Shown here piece by piece: positions 8,003 to 13,907 of a stretch of DNA of 17,895 bases (position 1 is its first letter; every line of letters begins with the position of its first letter). The stretch comes from Actinomycetes bacterium (GTDB lineage Bacteria > Actinomycetota > Actinomycetes > Mycobacteriales > Mycobacteriaceae). The stretch is taken from NCBI GenBank assembly GCA_022600695.1, contig JAHZJY010000193.1, positions 1 to 17,895 on the forward strand, written 5' to 3'. The position numbers and the translations under genes are program-made. The notes below the pieces were generated by a model. It was not told the origin of the DNA and made no database searches. It saw only the letters and a list, made by a program, of their open reading frames with translations.

Positions 8003-8116
8003 ACCTCCCCGGGTTTGATGCACACCTTCTTTGGAGGGAAGGTAGGGCGCATCATGCCCAAGAAGTACGACGAATCAATCAAGAGCAAGGCTGTCCGGCT
8101 GGTCGTTGAGCAACCA
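8000..8116 (+). mobile_element. Truncated left end of an IS3-family element with OrfA start
   Basis: Right where the DUF222 homology ends, the sequence TGAACCTCCCCGGGTTTGAT (8000-8019) looks like an IS3-family left terminus of actinobacterial type. It is followed by a purine-rich ribosome site and an ATG at 8054 that reads MPKKYDESIKSKAVRLVVEQ. This is the standard start of IS3/IS911-type OrfA, whose N-terminus carries a transposase helix-turn-helix. Homology stops at about 8116, and no OrfB and no right end are seen, so the element was cut by a deletion. The exact terminus is inferred from pattern only. Confidence 0.6.
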
Positions 8117-8235
8117 CCGAATGGATCCCCCCACCCAACCTCCCCCTACGCGGCGGCACCAACCACTAGCCCACTCAAAACGCCGGCCAAGGAAGTGGCT
8201 GACATATGCACCAAGCGGGAAAGAGAATATGGTGT
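8117..8235. other. Unassigned junction before the dehydrogenase gene
   Basis: After the transposase remnant about 119 nt remain before the preferred dehydrogenase start. Both forward readings give low-complexity or non-homologous residues, and no inverted repeat matching the IS left end is visible. The last part holds a gggaaagaga stretch (8218-8227) that may be the ribosome site for the ATG at 8236. Confidence 0.3.
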
Positions 8236-9246
8236 ATGGCCATGCCGCCGCCCGGGGAGCACCCACCGCCGGCCGTCCGGGTGCTGGCGCATTTCCTGCC
8301 TGGCGAGACGGTGCTGGGAATCGTTGAACCCGAGGCAGATTGGCTCGAAATCCGATGGTGCCACGAAGAGGACGACGAGACCCTTCACCGCGAGCTCGGT
8401 TGGGCGGATGTGATGTGGCATGTCCTACGTCCGCTGTCCGGCGATGATCTACGAGAGGGCAGCCGACTGCGGTTGATCCACAAACTCGGCAGCGGCGTCA
8501 ACACCATCGACGTCGACACCGCAACCGATTTGGGCATCGCGGTGGCGAATATGCCCGGCGCCAACGCCCCATCGGCCGCCGAAGGCACGGTGCTCCTGAT
8601 GCTCGCCGCACTGCGCCGGCTGCCCGAACTCGACCGCGCTACCCGAGCCGGCCTGGGTTGGCCCACCGACGCGGGCCTGGGTGAAACCGTGCGCGATATC
8701 GGTGGCTGCACCGTCGGCCTGGTCGGCTACGGCAACATCGCCCGCCGGGTTGAGAAAATCGTCGCCGCGATGGGCGCCGAGGTTCTGCACACCAGTACCG
8801 CCGATGACGGCACACCCGGCTGGCGCACGCTGCCCCAACTGCTCACCGGTAGCGATATCGTCAGCCTGCACCTGCCCCTGACAACGCAGACCGAGCTCCT
8901 CATCGACCGGGCAGCCCTAGCGTCGATGAGACCAACCGCTTTGCTGATCAACACATCCCGCGGCGCCATCGTGGAGGAGGCCGCCCTGGCCGATGCGCTC
9001 CGGGAGGGCAGGCTGGCCGCGGCGGGCCTCGATGTGTTCGCCGAGGAGCCGGTCGACCCCGCCAATCCGCTGCTGCGATTGGAGAACGTCGTCGTCACCC
9101 CGCATATCGTCTGGTACACGAAGGACACCATGCGCCGCTACCTGTCGGTAGCGCTGGACAACTGCCGTCGGCTGCGCGACGGGAAGGATCTCATCAACGT
9201 CGTCAACCCGGTCCCCAATCGGAATCGGAATCGGAATCGCCGATGA
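8236..9246 (+). CDS. D-isomer-specific 2-hydroxyacid dehydrogenase
   Basis: The preferred ATG at 8236 gives 336 aa (MAMPPPGEHP...); in-frame ATGs at 8206 and 8242 are alternatives, and the IS scar just upstream makes the native start uncertain. The family reduces 2-keto acids or oxidises D-2-hydroxyacids with NAD(H). The Rossmann loop is G164-Y-G-N-I-A169 with the substrate-binding segment KLGSGVNTID at 83-92. The catalytic set is complete: Arg242 in INTSRGAIVEE, Glu271 in LDVFAEEP, His290 in VVTPHIVWYT. The length is normal. The C-terminus ends PNRNRNRNRR, encoded by a hexanucleotide repeat and unlike normal family ends. The gene stands alone, with a hairpin downstream, so the substrate cannot be inferred. 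Confidence 0.88.
   Translation: MAMPPPGEHPPPAVRVLAHFLPGETVLGIVEPEADWLEIRWCHEEDDETLHRELGWADVMWHVLRPLSGDDLREGSRLRLIHKLGSGVNTIDVDTATDLGIAVANMPGANAPSAAEGTVLLMLAALRRLPELDRATRAGLGWPTDAGLGETVRDIGGCTVGLVGYGNIARRVEKIVAAMGAEVLHTSTADDGTPGWRTLPQLLTGSDIVSLHLPLTTQTELLIDRAALASMRPTALLINTSRGAIVEEAALADALREGRLAAAGLDVFAEEPVDPANPLLRLENVVVTPHIVWYTKDTMRRYLSVALDNCRRLRDGKDLINVVNPVPNRNRNRNRR
9217..9240 (+). repeat. In-frame hexanucleotide repeat (AATCGG)x3 plus AATCGC
   Basis: Three perfect copies of aatcgg followed by aatcgc encode four Asn-Arg dipeptides at the end of the dehydrogenase. A unit of six keeps the frame, so gain or loss of copies would change only the tail length. Confidence 0.85.
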
Positions 9247-9301
9247 CTGCGGGGCCGCCAAGGCGGCAGCCGCGGCCCTCGAGTTCGTTCTCCGGGCCGC
9301 T

Positions 9302-9330
9302 CCGAGCCCCGACGAAAGCGGGGGCTCCGG
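9302..9330 (+). terminator. GC-rich hairpin after the dehydrogenase gene
   Basis: GAGCCCC (9304-9310) pairs perfectly with GGGGCTC (9321-9327) around a 10-nt loop; with one bulged base the CCG/CGG flanks can extend the stem. There is no U-tract, as is common for mycobacterial terminator-like hairpins. It sits between the dehydrogenase stop (9246) and the FadE6-like start (9395). Confidence 0.45.
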
Positions 9331-9394
9331 GGAGTACCCTCGGTCCCAACCCGCCGGTTAATCGGCAGTTAACAACAGTGAAGGCGATAGAAAC

Positions 9395-11605
9395 ATGCCC
9401 ATCGCGATCACATCGGAGCATCAGGATCTGGCCGAATCGGTCCGCGCGCTGGTCCGGCGCGTCGCGCCGGCTGAGTTCCTGCACGCGACGCTGGAAACCC
9501 CGCTGGACAGCCCGCCGCCCTATTGGCGGGCCGCCGCAGAGCAGGGCCTGCACGGGCTGCACCTGGCCGAGGCGGTCGGCGGTCAGGGGTTCGGTCTGCT
9601 CGAGTTGGCCATCGCCATCGCCGAGTTCGGTTACGGCGCGGTGCCCGGACCGTACGTTCCCTCGGCGATCGCCAGTGCGCTCATCGCCGCCCACGACCCG
9701 GACACCAAGCTGCTGGCCGAACTGGCCGCCGGCGACACCATCGCCACGGTCGCGATTTCGTCGGACCTGACCGCTACCCGCCAGAACGGCACCGTGGTGA
9801 TCCGGGGCGAGGCCCGCTCGGTTCCCGCCGCCGCCCAGGCCTCGGTGCTGGTTCTCCCGGTGGCGATCGACAGCGGTATCGAGTGGGCGGTCCTCGACGC
9901 CGAGCATCTTGAGGTCGAACCGCTGAGATCGGTCGACCCGCTGCGGCCGGTCGCGCATGTGCGGGCCAACGGGGTTGAGGTCGGGGCGGAGCGGCTGCTG
10001 TCCAACGTCTCCCAGGCCGCCGGAGGCGCGATCATGACCACCCTGCTGTCGGCCGAAGCGGTGGGCATTGCCCGCTGGGCCACCGACACCGCCTCGGACT
10101 ACGCGAAGATCCGCGAGCAGTTCGGCCGCCCGATCGGACAGTTCCAGGCGATCAAACACAAGTGCGCCGGGATGATCGCCACCACCGAACGCGCCACCGC
10201 GGCGGTGTGGGACGCCGCCCGGGCGATCGACGAGGCGGCAGAGAGCGGCGACGCGAGAAAATGGGACAACGCGTCAACCCACTACGAGTTCGCCGCCTCG
10301 GTAGCCGCGACGCTGGCCCCCGCCGCCGCCCAACACTGCACCCAGGACTGCATCCAGGTGCACGGCGGCATCGGCTTCACCTGGGAGCACGACACCAACG
10401 TCTACTACCGGCACGCCCTCGGCCTCGTCGCGGCGTTCGGCCGGCCGCACGAGTACCCGCGGCAGGTGTTCGACACCGCGACGACCACCGGGATGCGTCC
10501 GCTGGACATCGACCTCGATCCCGACACCGAGAAGCTGCGGGAGGAGATCCGGGCCGAAGTCGCGGCGTTGAAAGCCATTCCGCGCGAGGAGCGCAGCACC
10601 GCCATCGCCGAGGCCGGATGGGTGCAGCCGCACCTGCCCAAGCCGTGGGGCCGGGCGGCCGCACCGGTGGAACAGATCGTCATCGCCCAGGAGTTCGCCG
10701 CGGGCCGGGTCAAGCGACCGAATATGGGCATTGCCGCCTGGCTGATCCCGTCGATCGTCGCCTACGGCACCGCCGAGCAACAGCAGCGCTTCCTGCCCCC
10801 GACATTCCGCGGCGAGATGATCTGGTGCCAACTATTTTCCGAGCCGGGCGCAGGCTCGGACCTGGCGAGCCTGACCACCAAGGCGACCAAAGTGGACGGC
10901 GGCTGGCGCATCACCGGGCAGAAGATCTGGACCACCGCAGCCCAGTTCTCCCAATGGGGTGCGCTTCTGGCCCGGACCAATCCCGACGCCCCGAAGCACG
11001 CCGGCATCACCTACTTCCTGCTCGATATGAACAGTGCGGGTGTGGAGGTCAAGCCGCTGCGCGAACTCACCGGTAACGCACTGTTCAACACCGTCTACAT
11101 CGACGACGTCTTCGTACCCGACGAGATGGTGCTCGGCCAGGTGGACAGCGGCTGGGAGGTCAGCCGCAATACGCTCACCGCCGAACGGGTTTCGATCGGC
11201 AGCGACGAGCCCTGGTTCCTGCCGAACCTGAACCGGTTCGTGGAGTTCGTCGGGGCCGGCCACTTCGACCAGATCGGCCATCACCGCGCCGGTGAACTGA
11301 TCGCCGAAGGACACGCCGCCAAGCTGATGAATCTGCGCTCGACCTTGCTGACCCTGGCCGGCGGTGACGCGATGCCCTCGGCTGCGATCTCCAAGCTGCT
11401 CTCGATGCGCACCGGCCAGGGCTACGCCGAGTTCGCGGTGTCCACTTTCGGGGTCGACGGCGCTATCTGGACAGAAGATTCACAGCAGGGCAAGTGGGCC
11501 GAGTTTCTGCTCGCCAGCCGCGCGACAACGATCTACGGCGGCACCTCCGAAGTGCAGCTGAACATCATCGCTGAGCGGTTGCTCGGCCTGCCCCGCGATC
11601 CGTAG
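9395..11605 (+). CDS. fadE6: Fused double acyl-CoA dehydrogenase, FadE6-like
   Basis: At 736 aa this is about twice the size of a normal acyl-CoA dehydrogenase and contains two such units in tandem. The first, residues 1 to about 360, has REQFGRPIGQFQAIKHKCAG at 240-259 and QVHGGIGFTWEHD at 321-333. The second, about 375-736, has CQLFSEPGAGSDLAS at 478-492, WRITGQKIWT at 504-513 and the C-terminal IYGGTSEVQLNIIAERLLG at 713-731. The FAD/substrate loop SEPGAGSD is present only in the second unit; in the second unit the residue before GT is Gly (YGGT) rather than the Glu seen in many family members. The layout matches M. tuberculosis FadE6 (Rv0271c, about 730 aa), and the convergent neighbour is FadD2-like as Rv0270 is. 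It should perform alpha,beta-dehydrogenation of an acyl-CoA in the cytosol. The ATG at 9395 follows a gaaggcga ribosome site. The natural substrate is unknown. Confidence 0.88.
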   Translation: MPIAITSEHQDLAESVRALVRRVAPAEFLHATLETPLDSPPPYWRAAAEQGLHGLHLAEAVGGQGFGLLELAIAIAEFGYGAVPGPYVPSAIASALIAAHDPDTKLLAELAAGDTIATVAISSDLTATRQNGTVVIRGEARSVPAAAQASVLVLPVAIDSGIEWAVLDAEHLEVEPLRSVDPLRPVAHVRANGVEVGAERLLSNVSQAAGGAIMTTLLSAEAVGIARWATDTASDYAKIREQFGRPIGQFQAIKHKCAGMIATTERATAAVWDAARAIDEAAESGDARKWDNASTHYEFAASVAATLAPAAAQHCTQDCIQVHGGIGFTWEHDTNVYYRHALGLVAAFGRPHEYPRQVFDTATTTGMRPLDIDLDPDTEKLREEIRAEVAALKAIPREERSTAIAEAGWVQPHLPKPWGRAAAPVEQIVIAQEFAAGRVKRPNMGIAAWLIPSIVAYGTAEQQQRFLPPTFRGEMIWCQLFSEPGAGSDLASLTTKATKVDGGWRITGQKIWTTAAQFSQWGALLARTNPDAPKHAGITYFLLDMNSAGVEVKPLRELTGNALFNTVYIDDVFVPDEMVLGQVDSGWEVSRNTLTAERVSIGSDEPWFLPNLNRFVEFVGAGHFDQIGHHRAGELIAEGHAAKLMNLRSTLLTLAGGDAMPSAAISKLLSMRTGQGYAEFAVSTFGVDGAIWTEDSQQGKWAEFLLASRATTIYGGTSEVQLNIIAERLLGLPRDP

Positions 11606-11619
11606 TCCATCCCCCGTCC

Positions 11620-11664
11620 GCGCCGGGAAGGGTGGCGCCGGGAAGGGTGGCGCCGGGAGGGGCG
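11620..11664. repeat. Tandem repeat, three 15-bp units
   Basis: Two identical units gcgccgggaagggtg (11620-11634 and 11635-11649) and a third with two changes, gcgccgggaggggcg (11650-11664), fill most of the 61-nt gap between the convergent fadE6-like and fadD2-like stops. The perfect adjacency suggests a small VNTR. No hairpin with a U-tract is present, so termination here would need another mechanism. Confidence 0.9.
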
Positions 11665-11666
11665 AA

Positions 11667-13346
11667 CTAGTGGATCTCGACCTGGCGCAGTTCCCGCTTG
11701 AGGATCTTGCCGGTCGGGTTGCGCGGCAACTCGGCCAGGAACAACACCTCGCGCGGAACCTTGTACCGCGCAAGGTGATCGCGAACATAGTCCTTAATGT
11801 TCTCCTCGGTGGTCTCGACGCCGTCCTTGAGTACCACGAAAGCGCGCAACCGCTGGCCGAAGTCCTTATCGTCGACCCCGAGAGCGGTGGCCTCGATGAC
11901 ATCCGGGTGCCCGCTGATCAGGTCCTCGACCTCGGCCGGGAAAACATTCTCCCCGCCCGAGACGATCATCTCGTCATCGCGTCCGCTGACGTAGAGCAGG
12001 TCGTGGTCGTCGAAGTAGCCGACGTCCCCGGAGGACATGAGACCGTCGATGACCTCCTTGTTGCCGCCACCGGTGTAGCCCTCGAACGGGAAGAAGTTAC
12101 CCACGAAGATGCGCCCGACCTGCCCCTTCGGCAACTCGTTGCCGTGTTCGTCGAGGATCTTGACCCGGACTCCCCTGATCAGCGGCCCGACCGTAGCCGG
12201 GTTCTTGGTCAGATCCTGCGGCCGGGCGATCGAGACGAAAGCGATCTCGGTGGATCCGTAGAGGTTGTAGACGACCGGCCCGATGTCCTTCATCGTTCGG
12301 GTGGCCAGCTCCGCACCGAGTTGTGAGCCGGACACGAAAATGATCCGCAGCGGCGACAAATCCGGTTTGGTTTCCATCGCCTCCAGTGCATCGAGCATGC
12401 GCGAAAGCATCACCGGGACGACGACAATAGCCGTCACACCGTGCTTGGCGACATCCTCGAGCACGGTCGCCGGCTTGAACCGGCGATGCAGGATCAGCGT
12501 CGAACCGAGTGTCATCGCGATCGTGGCGTGCAGGTATCCCAGCGCGTGGAACATCGGTGACGGCAGGGCCGTCACCTCGCCGGATTTGAACGGGACGTGC
12601 GACAGCACGCCGCCGATCGGCGCGAGCGTCGGCGGTGCGTGCCGGTTGGCGCCTTTCGGGGTACCGGTGGTGCCACTGGTCAGGATGATGATCGATGACC
12701 GCTTGGTGGCCTTGGGCGGCGGGGCGACACTGCTGCGGGAGATGAGTTCGGCGAGGGTCTCGTCGGTGCTACCCGACGGTTCGGTCGCGTCCGGATTGGA
12801 CCCGAGCGCCCGCAGCTTGCCCAGTGGTGTCTCGGCGAGTTTCACCGCCTCGGTGTACTCGTCGTCATAGATGACGACCTTCGCGCCCTCGCGTGCCGAG
12901 ACATCGCGGATCTGCGGGCCGGAGAACTCGGTGTTGAGCATGATCGTGCGCGCCCCGACCCGCGCACAGGCATAGTTGGCGATCAGGAACCAGCGGTGGT
13001 TGCGCGCCAGGATGGCGACTCCATCCCCGCCTCTGACCCCCTTGGCCAGTAGCCCGTTGGCCACCGCGTTTGCCGCATCGTTGAGTTCGGCGAACGTCAT
13101 CGTCCCCTCATCGTCGATGATCGCCGTCCGGTGCGGGGTACGCCGGGCATTGAGACCGGGGATCATGCCCACTTCGCCCCAGCGGCGCAGATCGGCCACC
13201 ATCGCGGCGAGATTCTGCGGGGGCTCCAGCCCGAAGGCACCTGAGGAGATCATCTTCTGGAGGTAGTGCAACTCCGCCGAACCCCGCTCAGCCAGTTGCC
13301 CCACCTTGGCCAACGCCTGCGCACGCAGGTCGGAAAGAGGAGACAT
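11667..13346 (-). CDS. fadD2: Fatty-acyl-CoA ligase FadD2-like
   Basis: This 559-aa ANL-superfamily adenylating enzyme activates a fatty acid to its acyl-AMP and then acyl-CoA. ATP-binding P-loop IILTSGTTGTPKGA is at 220-233, the A5 motif NLYGSTE at 361-367, A7 SSGDVGYFD at 438-446, A8 GRDDEMIVSGGENVFPAEVE at 455-474, and the catalytic A10 lysine K547 in NPTGKILKREL. The N-terminus MSPLSDLRAQALAKVGQLAE and the length agree with M. tuberculosis FadD2 (Rv0270), and the convergent FadE6-like gene reproduces the Rv0270/Rv0271c arrangement. The ATG at 13346 is exactly 6 nt after a TAGGCT -10 box, so the mRNA is probably leaderless. It is divergent from the SRPBCC/sulfatase pair. Substrate chain length is not deducible. 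Confidence 0.92.
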   Translation of the reverse strand: MSPLSDLRAQALAKVGQLAERGSAELHYLQKMISSGAFGLEPPQNLAAMVADLRRWGEVGMIPGLNARRTPHRTAIIDDEGTMTFAELNDAANAVANGLLAKGVRGGDGVAILARNHRWFLIANYACARVGARTIMLNTEFSGPQIRDVSAREGAKVVIYDDEYTEAVKLAETPLGKLRALGSNPDATEPSGSTDETLAELISRSSVAPPPKATKRSSIIILTSGTTGTPKGANRHAPPTLAPIGGVLSHVPFKSGEVTALPSPMFHALGYLHATIAMTLGSTLILHRRFKPATVLEDVAKHGVTAIVVVPVMLSRMLDALEAMETKPDLSPLRIIFVSGSQLGAELATRTMKDIGPVVYNLYGSTEIAFVSIARPQDLTKNPATVGPLIRGVRVKILDEHGNELPKGQVGRIFVGNFFPFEGYTGGGNKEVIDGLMSSGDVGYFDDHDLLYVSGRDDEMIVSGGENVFPAEVEDLISGHPDVIEATALGVDDKDFGQRLRAFVVLKDGVETTEENIKDYVRDHLARYKVPREVLFLAELPRNPTGKILKRELRQVEIH

Positions 13347-13352
13347 GGGACA

Positions 13353-13358
13353 AGCCTA
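13353..13358 (-). promoter_or_regulatory. -10 box of the fadD2-like gene (leaderless)
   Basis: The minus strand reads TAGGCT, then tgtccc, then the ATG at 13346. TANNNT with a 6-nt spacing to the start codon is the usual layout of mycobacterial leaderless transcripts. Confidence 0.5.
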
Positions 13359-13359
13359 T

Positions 13360-13373
13360 GTGACCCGGGTAAC
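13360..13373. promoter_or_regulatory. Near-perfect 14-bp palindrome beside the fadD2 -10 box
   Basis: GTGACCCGGGTAAC is self-complementary at 6 of 7 arm positions and lies one base upstream of the fadD2 -10 box, where a bound repressor would block transcription. No regulator for it is identified in the window. Confidence 0.35.
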
Positions 13374-13445
13374 CGCGATGCCCGAACGAGCCCAGCGGGA
13401 ACATCGGCCGGCCCGACGGACCGACGCCGAGCTGATGACTGCCCC

Positions 13446-13451
13446 TATGCT
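13446..13451 (+). promoter_or_regulatory. -10 box of the SRPBCC gene (leaderless)
   Basis: TATGCT is followed by 6 nt and the GTG at 13458. No purine-rich ribosome site precedes that GTG, which fits a leaderless start and supports choosing 13458 over the adjacent GTG at 13455. Confidence 0.5.
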
Positions 13452-13457
13452 GGTGTG

Positions 13458-13907
13458 GTGGCAACCGTGAGCCGCACTCGTACAGTCGCAGCCCCCGTAA
13501 CGGCGGTCTGGGATGTCTTGGACGATTTCGGTGCGATCAGCGCCTGGGCCGACAATGTCGATCACTCCTGCATCCTCGAGCACGGCCCGGACGGCCCCGT
13601 CGGGACATCGCGCCGGGTGCAGGCGGGGCGCAACACCCTGGTGGAGACGATCACCGAGTATTCGGCCCCGACGGTGCTGGCCTACGACATCGAGGGCCTG
13701 CCGCATCGACTGCGCCGGGTGGCCAATCGTTGGACGTTGGCCGCGACCGCGCTCGGCGGGACCAGTGTGACCCTCACCAGCACGGTGGAGATGGGCGCCA
13801 ACCCCTTCGCCCGGATCGCCGAACACCTGGTGTGCCGAGTAATGGCAGGACAGTCCGACACCATGCTCACAGGAATCGCGAAGAAAGTGGAGACAACACG
13901 TGACTGA
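13458..13907 (+). CDS. SRPBCC (START/polyketide cyclase-like) family protein
   Basis: From GTG 13458 the protein has 149 aa, the usual size for a single SRPBCC domain. The pattern is characteristic: a first strand SRTRTVAAPVTAVWDVLDDF (5-24) with the AP-x-x-x-VWDVL helix, a tryptophan at 30, central strands with ETITEYSAPTVLAYDIEG (63-80), and a long C-terminal helix ending AKKVETTRD. The fold makes a hydrophobic cavity for lipids or aromatic compounds; catalysis is not predictable. The last 8 nt overlap the sulfatase-type gene, so the two proteins are probably made together. It is divergent from fadD2. The open frame extends upstream to 13266, but that part overlaps the fadD2 N-terminus antisense and lacks homology. 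Confidence 0.8.
   Translation: MATVSRTRTVAAPVTAVWDVLDDFGAISAWADNVDHSCILEHGPDGPVGTSRRVQAGRNTLVETITEYSAPTVLAYDIEGLPHRLRRVANRWTLAATALGGTSVTLTSTVEMGANPFARIAEHLVCRVMAGQSDTMLTGIAKKVETTRD

Noticed and set aside
7097..8023. Upstream 308 codons of a long open leftward frame joined to the MpaB-type gene
   Set aside because: It is Gly/Asp-rich, antisense to tetR and to the relics, shows no homology, and the ribosome site and promoter support a start at 7096.
9243..9770. Forward open frame starting at the dehydrogenase stop (ATGA) and running into fadE6
   Set aside because: Overlap ATGA looks like coupling, but the product is Arg/Pro/Ser-rich without homology and overlaps the clear FadE6-like start by hundreds of bases.
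11670..12326. Forward 218-codon open frame antisense to fadD2
   Set aside because: Asp/Val/Leu-rich mirror of the ligase C-terminus; no independent signals.
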